This document shows positions 8,666 through 16,499 of a DNA stretch of 64,000 nucleotides, piece after piece. Source of the stretch: Natronoarchaeum mannanilyticum. Lineage in GTDB: Archaea; Halobacteriota; Halobacteria; Halobacteriales; Natronoarchaeaceae. A program made the position numbers and the translations under genes. The DNA lies in assembly GCF_039522665.1 (NCBI RefSeq), contig NZ_BAAADV010000004.1, positions 1 to 64,000 on the forward strand, read 5' to 3'. The notes beneath the pieces are model-generated. The model saw only the letters and a program-made list of their open reading frames with translations, ran no database searches and was not told the DNA's origin. Within the stretch, counting starts at the first letter, position 1; every line of letters starts with the position of its first letter.

Positions 8666-10237
8666 TCACTCCATGTAGCCCAAGTCCCGAAGCCGCTCGC
8701 GCATCTCCTCGTCGGCGTCGTCGAGCGCGTCGGCCCCCCCGGCGTCGACGCCCTCGCCGTCGGTCCAGGCGCCGCCGACCTGCTCCTCGAACCGCGAGAG
8801 GGCGCGCTCGGTCGCCGCGACGACCTCGTCGTCGTCGGGATCGATCGGCGTCAGCTCGTCGGGATCCTCGTCGAGACGGTAGGCCTCGTCGGGGATCCGG
8901 TCGGCGCGGACGTACTTGCTGTTTTCCGATCGCGCGGCGCGCAGCCGCGAGTACGCGCGGTGATCGTCGGGGAGCTCGATCCCGGCGTTCGCAGCCTTCT
9001 CTTCGAGGTGGTGGAGCTCGATGACGGGCCGGGAGTACTCGACGAACGCGTAGTCGCCGTCTCCGTCGCCGTCGACGACCGCGCGCTGGCCGGGGTCGGC
9101 GTCCGGCCCGGCCGCGAACTCGCGGTAGCTGGCCGAGAGCAGCGAGCGGGTCGCGTCCCGGGCGACGGCGTCGAACTCGTACCCGTCGCCGGCGGCCGGA
9201 TCGACGTCGACGGCGTCGAGCGTCGTGTGATAGAGGTCGACGAGTTCGACCAGATCCTCGCGCCGATCGGCTTCCAGATCGGGATGTTTCACCATCAGCG
9301 GGACGTTGATCAGCTCGTCGTACAGCGCGAACTCGTGGCCGTACAGGTCGTGTTCGCCGAGGTTCTCGCCGTGGTCCGCACAGACCACGACCGTCGTGTC
9401 GTCCCACCGGCCGGTCTCGCGGAGCCAGTCGAACAGCCGCCCGAGTTCGGCGTCGATGTGGGCGATCTCGGCGTCGTACAGCCCTCGAATGTCCTCCCAC
9501 TCGTCGTCGTCGATGTCGCGGGCGCCCGAATTGAACTCCTTGGAGTTCTGGCACACGTCCGAGGAGTCGACGCCGGGAGCGAACTCCTCGCGGTACTCCT
9601 CGGGCGGGTGGTACGGCAGGTGGGCGTCCATCAGGTTGATGAACCCGAACCAGCCCGGATCCTCGTCGCTCTGCTCGATGAACGACTTCGTCTGGTCGAT
9701 CACGGCCGGCGTCTTCGAGGCGGCGTCGTCGTCGCCCGCCAGTTTCGCGTGGGCCTTCGCTCCGAGGTGGACGATCCGGTTCGCGAGGTTCCGCAGCCGA
9801 TCGTTGTCGTTGATCGTCTGCCAGAGGTTCGCCAGCGTGCCCGACAGGAAGTTTCCGGGCATGATCTCGAAGGAGGTGTCGTGGTGCTCGAATCCCCGAG
9901 TAAGCTTGGTGTAGGGCGTGATCCAGGCGTTCGACGAGTAACACGCCGTGTCGTACCCGCGGGCGGACAGCACCGACGCGAGCGTGGCGACGTCGTCGAG
10001 GTATGGACTCTCCTGGTCGGCGCCGTGCTGGCTCGGATAGAGGCCGGTGAACATCGACGCGTGGACGGGCAGCGTCCAGGGTGCCGGCGCCACGGCTTCC
10101 TCGAACACCGTCGCCTCTTCGGCGAACGCCTCCAGGTTCGGCGTCGTCGGTCGATCGTAGCCGTACGGCGTCAGGTGGTCCTTCCGGACCGTGTCGAGCA
10201 CGACGAAGAGAACGTTGGACGGGCCCTGACCGGTCAT
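8666..10237 (-). CDS. sulfatase/phosphoglycerol-transferase-like AlkP superfamily enzyme
   Basis: 523-residue alkaline-phosphatase-fold enzyme. It opens with NVLFVVLDTVRKDHLTPYGY (metal ligands) and has CADHGENLGEHDLYGHE near residues 300-316. Where sulfatases have C/S-x-P-x-R, this protein has T-L-P-V-H inside APWTLPVHASMFTG, so a Thr nucleophile as in LtaS/OpgB-type phosphotransferases is more likely than formylglycine chemistry. The ATG at 10237 is chosen because family homology starts 5 residues later; the longer open frame adds an unrelated stretch. No signal peptide. It is divergent from the LPG-synthase-like gene. Confidence 0.82.
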   Translation of the reverse strand: MTGQGPSNVLFVVLDTVRKDHLTPYGYDRPTTPNLEAFAEEATVFEEAVAPAPWTLPVHASMFTGLYPSQHGADQESPYLDDVATLASVLSARGYDTACYSSNAWITPYTKLTRGFEHHDTSFEIMPGNFLSGTLANLWQTINDNDRLRNLANRIVHLGAKAHAKLAGDDDAASKTPAVIDQTKSFIEQSDEDPGWFGFINLMDAHLPYHPPEEYREEFAPGVDSSDVCQNSKEFNSGARDIDDDEWEDIRGLYDAEIAHIDAELGRLFDWLRETGRWDDTTVVVCADHGENLGEHDLYGHEFALYDELINVPLMVKHPDLEADRREDLVELVDLYHTTLDAVDVDPAAGDGYEFDAVARDATRSLLSASYREFAAGPDADPGQRAVVDGDGDGDYAFVEYSRPVIELHHLEEKAANAGIELPDDHRAYSRLRAARSENSKYVRADRIPDEAYRLDEDPDELTPIDPDDDEVVAATERALSRFEEQVGGAWTDGEGVDAGGADALDDADEEMRERLRDLGYME

Positions 10238-10352
10238 TATCTGGGGTTCCCAGCAGCGACGGATAAAACGCTCGAAACGCCCGTTCGGGTCGGGGCGCTC
10301 GAAGGGATAACAACGGAAACATTTTGAAGCGCCCCCACCACCTTCGACCTGA

Positions 10353-11369
10353 ATGGACGGGCGCAACTGGCGGATGCTCGCGGCCGGCGTGGCGGGCGCT
10401 CTGGCCATCTTCGCGGTGCTGTTCTACCTCATCGGCGGCGGGGAGATCCTCGAGGTGCTGACGAGCGCCCAACCGTCGCTGGTCGGGGCGACGGTCGGGG
10501 TCGGTCTCGCCTGGCTGCTGGCCTGGAGCCTGATGCTCCGCACGATCCTCGGCACGCTGGGGATCGCCGTCACGGCGTTCCGGTCGTTCGCGATCTACTC
10601 GGCGGCGGCGTTCGCCAACAACGTCACCCCCTTCGGGCAGGCGGGCGGCGAACCGGTCGCGGCGCTGCTGATTTCGCGGTCCTCGACGGCCCGCTACGAA
10701 ACCGGGCTGGTCGGGATCGCGAGTCTCGACGTTCTCAACGTCGTCTCCTCGCTCGCGCTGATCGGGTTCGGCGTCAGCTACTACGCGGTCCACTTCACGC
10801 TCGGGGAGCGACTGGGGACGGCGATCGGTCTCGTCGCCGCGCTCGCGGGCGCGATCGCGTTCGTCTTCTGGTACGTCTGGCGCCATCACGAGCGGTTCAT
10901 CGACCGGACCGCGGGCGCGGTGGCGCGGTTCACACAGCGCCTCCCGTTCGACCGGTTCGAGGGGATCGACGAGGCCGACATCGTCGATCGAATGGAGCGC
11001 TTTTTCGGCCACGTCGAGCGCGTGGCCGTGAACCGTCGCCGGCTCGCGCTCACGCTCGGCCTCTCGACGCTGGGCTGGCTACTCCAGACCGCCGCGCTGG
11101 TCGCGGCGTTCGCGGCGGTCGGCTACTCGGCGCCGGTGTACGTGGCCCTCTTCGTCATCCCGCTGGGCAACATGGCGGGCGCGGCGCCGTTGCCGGGCGG
11201 GCTCGGCGGCATCGAGGCGGCGATGGTCGGACTGCTCGTGCCCACGACGGGGATCCCCGCGGCGTCGGTTGCCGCGGCCGTCGTGATCTACCGAGCGGTG
11301 ATCTACTGGCTGCCGGTGCTGATCGGCGGCGGCTCGATGACGGCGCTGGGCGTCCGGTCGTTCGGCTGA
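10353..11369 (+). CDS. LPG synthase/AglD-type polytopic membrane protein (UPF0104)
   Basis: 338 residues with about eight membrane helices, matching the lysylphosphatidylglycerol-synthase transmembrane (YbhN/UPF0104) family. Diagnostic segments are FANNVTPFGQAGGEPVAALL near residues 88-107 and PLPGGLGGIEAAMVGLL near 279-295. In Haloferax the same domain forms the C-terminal part of AglD. The family is linked to lipid-linked sugar handling, possibly flipping of dolichol-linked glycans, which suits the glycan cluster. It is transcribed away from the AlkP-fold gene, with an A/T-rich AACGGAAACATTTTG about 30 nt before the ATG as likely promoter. Confidence 0.85.
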   Translation: MDGRNWRMLAAGVAGALAIFAVLFYLIGGGEILEVLTSAQPSLVGATVGVGLAWLLAWSLMLRTILGTLGIAVTAFRSFAIYSAAAFANNVTPFGQAGGEPVAALLISRSSTARYETGLVGIASLDVLNVVSSLALIGFGVSYYAVHFTLGERLGTAIGLVAALAGAIAFVFWYVWRHHERFIDRTAGAVARFTQRLPFDRFEGIDEADIVDRMERFFGHVERVAVNRRRLALTLGLSTLGWLLQTAALVAAFAAVGYSAPVYVALFVIPLGNMAGAAPLPGGLGGIEAAMVGLLVPTTGIPAASVAAAVVIYRAVIYWLPVLIGGGSMTALGVRSFG

Positions 11370-11414
11370 GCGACCGGCGGTGTCGGCCGACCCCGCGACG
11401 GAAACATCCGAACG

Positions 11415-11423
11415 CCTTTTTAC
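11415..11423 (+). promoter_or_regulatory. TATA box upstream of the cysE leader region
   Basis: CCTTTTTAC lies 25-30 nt upstream of ATG 11447 and is the only AT-rich element in the gap. Transcription would therefore start at or near 11447, about 190 nt before the acetyltransferase start codon. Confidence 0.45.
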
Positions 11424-11446
11424 GCGCGTCGCGTCAGTTCCACACC

Positions 11447-11644
11447 ATGGCGACGACAGCCCGCACCCCGAGAACAGGCAACGAGCAGCGACGGCGCCCC
11501 GCGGCGCCGTGTCGCTGCCAGGGTGCGGGCCGGACGCGGTCGACCGGCGCTCGGCGGCCGAGCGCGGCGTCCGGAATCCGCTTTGACGGGCTGGAAACGG
11601 GCCGGAACCGACGGGGCGGCCGACGCCGGGTGGAGCATGCTTGA
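11447..11644 (+). CDS. possible leader ORF overlapping the start of the serine acetyltransferase gene
   Basis: A 65-codon frame begins 25-30 nt after a TATA box, the normal leaderless position, and its TGA (11642-11644) overlaps the acetyltransferase ATG (11637). The product is Arg-rich and not acidic, unlike haloarchaeal proteins, so it may be translated only to control the next gene. It contains two close Cys codons (PCRCQ, residues 21-25), a suggestive feature before a cysteine-biosynthesis gene. No family is recognised, and the frame could be fortuitous. Confidence 0.3.
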   Translation: MATTARTPRTGNEQRRRPAAPCRCQGAGRTRSTGARRPSAASGIRFDGLETGRNRRGGRRRVEHA

Positions 11645-12482
11645 ACGAATCCGGGAGGACGTCCGGACGGCTCTGGAGAAGGATCCCGCTGCCAAGAGCC
11701 GCCGCGAGGTGCTCACCAGCTATCCCGGGCTCCACGCGGTCTGGGTCCACCGGATCGCCCACGCGCTGTGGAACGGGGGGCTACCCTGGCTCGCCCGCCT
11801 CGTTTCGCACGTCTCGCGATTTCTCACCGGCGTCGAGATCCACCCGGCGGCGACGGTCGGGCGGCGCTGCTTCATCGACCACGGATCGGGCGTCGTGATC
11901 GGCGAGACCGCCGAGATCGGCGACGACGTCCACATGCACCACGGCTGCACGCTCGGCGGCAACTCGCCGCGTCCCGAGAAGCGCCACCCGACCCTCGAAG
12001 ACGGCGTCACGCTCGGCGCCGACGCGACGCTCGTCGGCGACATCACGATCGGCGAGGGCGCGACCGTCGGCGCCGGCGCGGTCGTCGTCGACGACGTCCC
12101 CCCTGAAACCACGGTCACGGGCGTCCCGGCCGAACCGGTCGAACCCGGGACGACGACCGCCGACTCCGTGGCCGGCGGCGATCCGGATGCCGATCCGGCG
12201 CCGACCGACGACAGCGACGACGCCCGACCCGGGCCGGACGGCGAGCGCGGCGTCGAAGCGGGTCGCGGCGGCGACGCCGAGCGAGACGCCGCGCAGCGGG
12301 CCGCGCTCGCGGGGTCCGGCGCCGTCGCGCTTCTGGACGAGTCGTGCGAGGACAGAACCGGAGCCCCCGACCCCGAGGAGTTGCTCGACGCCATCGACGC
12401 CGCGCTGGCCGACGCCGAGGATCGGGAGCGGCGGCTCCGCGAGCTGCGCGAGGACGTCGAGCGCCTGCGGCGCGACCGATAG
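11637..12482 (+). CDS. cysE: serine O-acetyltransferase
   Basis: Left-handed beta-helix acetyltransferase that makes O-acetylserine from serine and acetyl-CoA, the first step of cysteine synthesis. Residues about 1-60 match the short N-terminal helices of the compact cysE type; then [40 protein letters not shown] and the hexapeptide repeats up to about residue 165 give the catalytic domain. An unusual acidic tail of about 110 residues follows, ending in a coiled-coil-like stretch ([20 protein letters not shown]). The ATG at 11637 fits the family start. A Cys-containing leader frame overlaps this start. Confidence 0.85.
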   Translation: MLERIREDVRTALEKDPAAKSRREVLTSYPGLHAVWVHRIAHALWNGGLPWLARLVSHVSRFLTGVEIHPAATVGRRCFIDHGSGVVIGETAEIGDDVHMHHGCTLGGNSPRPEKRHPTLEDGVTLGADATLVGDITIGEGATVGAGAVVVDDVPPETTVTGVPAEPVEPGTTTADSVAGGDPDADPAPTDDSDDARPGPDGERGVEAGRGGDAERDAAQRAALAGSGAVALLDESCEDRTGAPDPEELLDAIDAALADAEDRERRLRELREDVERLRRDR

Positions 12483-12527
12483 CCGGCGCGGCGCTCTCGC
12501 GACGTCGACCCCGGTTTCCTCCGCGAG

Positions 12528-13700
12528 TTACTCGCCGCGCTCGCCGATCAGGTGGCGCGCGATCACGGTCTTTTGAATCTCGCTGGTCCCCTCGTAGATC
12601 GTCGTCACCTTGGCGTCCCGGTAGAGCCGCTCGACGTCGAACTCGGTGACGTAGCCGTAGCCGCCGTGGATCTGGACCGCTTCGTTCGTGACGTCGACGG
12701 CCGTCTCGCTGGCCACGTACTTCGCCATGCTCGCGAGCATCGCGGGATCGTACAGCGATTGTTCGCGTCCGCGCTCTGCGGCGCCCGCGGCATCGTAGGT
12801 CAGCGCCCGCGCGGCGTGGATCCGGGTCGCCATCTCGGCGAGCTTGTGCCGGATCGTCTGGATGTCGCCGATCGGCCGGCCGAACTGCTCGCGCTCGGTG
12901 GCGTACTCGCGGGCCCTGTCGAACGCGTCCTGAGCCAGCCCGACCGACTGGGCGGCGATGCCGATCCGCCCGCCAGTAAGGATCGACAGGGCGGCGCGCA
13001 GCCCGGCGCCCTCCTCCGTCAGGCGGTTCTCGGCGGGGATTTCGACGCCGTCGAACTGCAGGGCGGCGGTGTCGCTCGCGCGCAGGCCCATCTTGTCCTC
13101 GGTCTTCCCGACCGTGACTCCCTCCGCGTCAGCGGGGACGACGAACTGCGTGATCGAGTCGGGGTCAGATCGGTCGGTCTTGGCGAACAGGACGATCACG
13201 CCGGCGCGCTCGCCGTTGGTGATCCACTGCTTCTCGCCGTCGATTACGTACGACCCCACGTCGCCGTCCGACCCCTCGACCGGCCGCGCCTCGGTGGTCA
13301 TCTCGGCGGGGTTCGATCCGGCGCCGGGTTCGGACAGCGCGAACGCGCCGACCGGCCGGCCCTCGGCCATCTCGGGCAGCCAGCGCTCCTTCTGGGCCTC
13401 GCCGCCGAAGGAGGCGATGCAAGACGTCGCCAGGCAGTGGACCGACAGCGCCGTCGCCACCGCGAGCGAGCCGTACGCGAGCTGCTCGTTCACCACTGCG
13501 TAGGTCGTCCGGTCGGCGCCGTAGCCGCCGTACTCCGGCGGCGTCGTCAGCCCCGTCAGATCCAGCTCGGCCAGCCCGTCCCAGACGTCCTCGGGGAACT
13601 CGCCGGACTCGTCGGCTTCCCGCGCGACCGGCTGGATTTCCTCGACGGCGAACTCCCGGACGACGTCCCGGACCGCTCGCTGCTCTCCGGTGAGGTTCAT
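12528..13700 (-). CDS. acyl-CoA dehydrogenase
   Basis: FAD-dependent acyl-CoA dehydrogenase, 390 residues, oxidising acyl-CoA to trans-2-enoyl-CoA and passing electrons to ETF. FAD/substrate motifs GAFALSEPGAGSNPAEM and KQWITNGERAGVIVLFA are present, and the catalytic base is the Glu of TTIYEGTSEIQ near the C-terminus, the position used by short/medium-chain enzymes. The start is set at ATG 13700 (MNLTGEQRAV), where family homology begins; the longer frame adds 32 unrelated residues. No partner genes for beta-oxidation lie alongside, so chain length is not assigned. Confidence 0.9.
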   Translation of the reverse strand: MNLTGEQRAVRDVVREFAVEEIQPVAREADESGEFPEDVWDGLAELDLTGLTTPPEYGGYGADRTTYAVVNEQLAYGSLAVATALSVHCLATSCIASFGGEAQKERWLPEMAEGRPVGAFALSEPGAGSNPAEMTTEARPVEGSDGDVGSYVIDGEKQWITNGERAGVIVLFAKTDRSDPDSITQFVVPADAEGVTVGKTEDKMGLRASDTAALQFDGVEIPAENRLTEEGAGLRAALSILTGGRIGIAAQSVGLAQDAFDRAREYATEREQFGRPIGDIQTIRHKLAEMATRIHAARALTYDAAGAAERGREQSLYDPAMLASMAKYVASETAVDVTNEAVQIHGGYGYVTEFDVERLYRDAKVTTIYEGTSEIQKTVIARHLIGERGE

Positions 13701-13804
13701 ACTGGACCGTTCAGATTCCGAATGGAAAAACGTGAGCGTCCGGCGGGGGTTCGACCCGTCCCGCAGTCGCCCGTACTCGCCCGCAGTCGCCCGCACTCAC
13801 CCAC

Positions 13805-15037
13805 TCACTCGCCGCGCAGGAACGCGACGATGTCCTCGGGATCGGCGTCGAGCCCGCCGCCTTGGGCGACCGTGGTGTCGCCGCCGCCACCGCCGCCGAA
13901 CTCCGCCGTGACGTCGTCGACGGCCGCCGCGGCGTCGACGCCCTCGCCCGCCGCCACGACGAGGAAGGGCGGGCGTTCGGTCCCGACCACCGCGACGGCG
14001 TCAGCTGGCATAGTGCCATCACTGGCCCGGTTGCGAAGCGCCTCCGCGACGTCGTTCGGACCGACGCCGTCGACCGTGCCGACCCGCCAGCTCGCGTCGT
14101 CCCGCTCGATTTCGGCGTCCGCGAGCGCGGCCACCTCGGCGTCGATCAGTCTCCCGCGGAGGTCGGCGCACTCCGCTTCGAGTTCGTCGCGCTCCTCGCG
14201 CAACCGGTCGAGCGCTGCCGGGACCTCGTCGACGCCGACGTCGAGGCCGCGGGCCGCCGCCGTCGCCGCGGCCTTCTCGTCGCACCGGCGCTCGATTCCG
14301 GCGGGACCGACCGCGAACTCGACGCGCGTGCGGCCGGCGCCGGGGTTCGACCGGTCGAGCACCGTCACGGGCCCGATCTCGCGGGTGTTCCGGACGTGCG
14401 TGCCGCCGCAGGCCGCGACATCCCAGTCCTCGATCGTGACGAGGCGCACGCCGTCCCCGTCGCCCGCGAGGCCCTCCTCGGTCTTGGCGTTGTACGCCAC
14501 GTCGTTGCGGTCGAACGCCTCGTCGGCCGGCACCGTCTCCCAGGCGACGTCGTGGGCGTCCCAGACGACCCGGTTGACCGCGCGTTCGAGGTCGACCAGC
14601 GCCGCGTCGTCGATCTCGGCGTCGGTCCGGAAGTCGATGCGGACCGACTCGTCGCCGCCCAGGTCGCCGTCGGGGGCGCCGATGTCGAACCCGGCGTAAT
14701 CGACGTCGTCGAACAGTCGGCGCGCCGCGCCGTACAGCGCGTGGCTGGCGGTGTGGGCGCGCATGCAGTACATCCGGCGCTCCCAGTCGATCGTGCACAG
14801 GACGGACTGGCTCGGTCGGACGGCGTCGGGTTCGGCGAGTTCGTGGACGATTTCGCCGTCCTCCAGGCGGACGCCCTCGACGCGCGTGGTTCCGATCCGT
14901 CCCGCGTCGGCGGGCTGGCCGCCGCTCTCGGCGTAGAAGTACGTCGTCTCCAGGCGAACGTCTCGGCCGTCGACCGACCGAACCGTCGTGGAGAACTGCG
15001 TGGTGTAGGGCTCGGCCGCCGCGCGTTGTCCGCTCAT
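13805..15037 (-). CDS. alanyl-tRNA editing protein, AlaX-L type
   Basis: Trans-editing hydrolase that removes wrongly attached Ser or Gly from tRNA-Ala; 410 residues. Zinc-site motifs are HTASH (about residues 95-99) and CGGTH (about 206-210), as in the AlaRS editing domain. A coiled-coil region near 260-300 and a DHHA1-type C-terminus ending in a Gly-rich segment make it the long AlaX-L class. The start is ATG 15037; the preceding codon is GTG, so the longer form adds a single residue. It stands alone, head-to-tail with the MBF1-like gene. Confidence 0.87.
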   Translation of the reverse strand: MSGQRAAAEPYTTQFSTTVRSVDGRDVRLETTYFYAESGGQPADAGRIGTTRVEGVRLEDGEIVHELAEPDAVRPSQSVLCTIDWERRMYCMRAHTASHALYGAARRLFDDVDYAGFDIGAPDGDLGGDESVRIDFRTDAEIDDAALVDLERAVNRVVWDAHDVAWETVPADEAFDRNDVAYNAKTEEGLAGDGDGVRLVTIEDWDVAACGGTHVRNTREIGPVTVLDRSNPGAGRTRVEFAVGPAGIERRCDEKAAATAAARGLDVGVDEVPAALDRLREERDELEAECADLRGRLIDAEVAALADAEIERDDASWRVGTVDGVGPNDVAEALRNRASDGTMPADAVAVVGTERPPFLVVAAGEGVDAAAAVDDVTAEFGGGGGGDTTVAQGGGLDADPEDIVAFLRGE

Positions 15038-15104
15038 CACTCGCCGGTGGCGGGGAACCTACAAAAATGATCGGGCCGACGACCTGTCCGCGGCCCGGCG
15101 ATCG

Positions 15105-15605
15105 TCACTCCGCGAGTTCGACGTCGAGCCGATCCTCCAGCGCCGCGACGACCGAGCCGGAGATGCCGGCCTGGTTCGCCCGGCCCTGCTCGATCGCCAG
15201 CAGATCCGACTCGGGGATCTCCAGTTCGTCGGCGAGCTCGCCGCGCTGCAGGCCGGCATCCTGGCGGGCCTCCTCGGCGACCGACCCGTAGCCGCTCACG
15301 AGATAGGGAAGGGGGTCGTCGTCGTAGTCGGTGCCCTCCTCCTCCCAGTGTGAGGTGTCGCCGTCCCACATCGTGGTGTCGGAGTTGGCGGCCTCCACCG
15401 GGTTGCGGTCGGAGCCGCCCCCCGACTGGTCGCTCGTCTTCTCGTCCTTGTGCGCGTTGTCGTCGTGGGGCGCGCAGTCGGGACAGACGTCGAGCTCCGC
15501 GCCGGCGACGTTCGCCGGCCGCAGCGACGCGCTCTCCGTTCCGCAAAGCTCGCAGGCGTCGGCCTCGCCCGACCCCGACGAGCCGCCCGTCGAATACTTC
15601 GCCAT
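15105..15605 (-). CDS. MBF1-like transcription factor
   Basis: 166-residue homologue of archaeal multiprotein bridging factor 1. The N-terminal zinc ribbon shows CELCG (about residues 18-22) and CPDC (about 41-44); a long acidic linker follows; the C-terminal Cro-type helix-turn-helix includes RGELADELEIPESDLLAIEQ. MBF1 proteins bridge TBP and DNA-bound regulators or bind ribosomes; the exact archaeal role is unsettled. It lies between AlaX and diphthine synthase, with short gaps, all on the minus strand, consistent with a translation-associated group. Confidence 0.85.
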   Translation of the reverse strand: MAKYSTGGSSGSGEADACELCGTESASLRPANVAGAELDVCPDCAPHDDNAHKDEKTSDQSGGGSDRNPVEAANSDTTMWDGDTSHWEEEGTDYDDDPLPYLVSGYGSVAEEARQDAGLQRGELADELEIPESDLLAIEQGRANQAGISGSVVAALEDRLDVELAE

Positions 15606-15666
15606 GCTACCCCGTAGGCGGGTCGCTCATTTCAATGGCGCGGTGACCGACAGCCGTCGCCGGCTC

Positions 15667-16440
15667 TCAGACGGGATCCAGCAGCTCGGGCGGCGCGTCG
15701 CCCAGCGCCGCCAGCGCGTCGGCTTCGATGTGGTGCAGGTCGCCGGGGATCACCAGCAGGTGTAGCGGGTCGCCGAAGCTACGCTGGGCCAGTGCGTCGA
15801 TCCGATCGGCCGCCACGAGCGGGTCGGGGCTACCCGCCCGCGCGACGACGACGCCGAGATCGTCGCCGAATTCCGCGGCGAACTGCTCGGCGGCGACGTC
15901 GGCGGTCATGTACTCCTCGCGCTCGGCCTTGATGTCGAGATACACGAGCGTGTGCAGCCCGCGCTCGCGGTTCGCCCGGATCGTCTCGACGACGCTGTCG
16001 GGGACGCCCTCGGCGCCGTGGGCGTACTCGAAGGGCAGCGTCGTCGCCTTGCCGAACCGGTAGTTCTGCAGCCCGGTGAGCCCGCTGGCGGCCGACTGGG
16101 CGGTGACGCCGTGGATCACTCGCGTGTCGATATCGCGCTCGTGAGCGCGCAGGCGGAGGTCGACGTGGGTCGTCGAGACCATCGTGTCGCCCGCCGTGAG
16201 AAACACCGCGTCGCCCGCTTCGGCGGCGTCGAGGATCGGGTCCGGGTCCTGCTCGACGCCGGCCCGGTCGCGGACCTCGATGTCGACGTCGTGGTGCGAT
16301 TCGAGCTCCTCGACCGTCGCGCCGACGAGCTTGCTGGTGTAGAACTCCGCGAACGCCCGGTCGGCCGCCCGCAGCGCCTCGCGGCCCTCGACCGTGATCG
16401 AGCGCTCGTCGTAGAGTCCGAGTCCGACGAAGGTGAGCAT
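15667..16440 (-). CDS. dphB: diphthine synthase
   Basis: S-adenosylmethionine-dependent methyltransferase that completes diphthine on the conserved histidine of elongation factor aEF2. It begins MLTFVGLGLYDERSITVEG and contains GDAVFLTAGDTMVSTTHVDL and VIHGVTAQSAASGLTGLQNY, all close to the archaeal DphB consensus; 257 residues is the normal length. Neighbouring genes on the same strand (MBF1-like, AlaX) also serve translation. The upstream gap to the acidic repeat protein gene is 59 nt. Confidence 0.93.
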   Translation of the reverse strand: MLTFVGLGLYDERSITVEGREALRAADRAFAEFYTSKLVGATVEELESHHDVDIEVRDRAGVEQDPDPILDAAEAGDAVFLTAGDTMVSTTHVDLRLRAHERDIDTRVIHGVTAQSAASGLTGLQNYRFGKATTLPFEYAHGAEGVPDSVVETIRANRERGLHTLVYLDIKAEREEYMTADVAAEQFAAEFGDDLGVVVARAGSPDPLVAADRIDALAQRSFGDPLHLLVIPGDLHHIEADALAALGDAPPELLDPV

Positions 16441-16499
16441 GCTCTCACTCGGCGCGTGCGGGTGAAAAGTCGTGCGTGTTTCCGCCGACCGATCCGCGC

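Noticed and set aside
8666-10237. annotation as a true formylglycine sulfatase
   Set aside because: The Cys/Ser-x-Pro-x-Arg modification signature is absent; Thr-Leu-Pro-Val-His occupies that position.
8607-11012. 801-codon open frame on the minus strand
   Set aside because: Shadow of the AlkP-fold gene and antisense of the LPG-synthase-like gene; Arg/Pro-rich with no domain.
12552-14699. 715-codon open frame on the plus strand
   Set aside because: Antisense to the acyl-CoA dehydrogenase and AlaX genes, which both have clear catalytic motifs.
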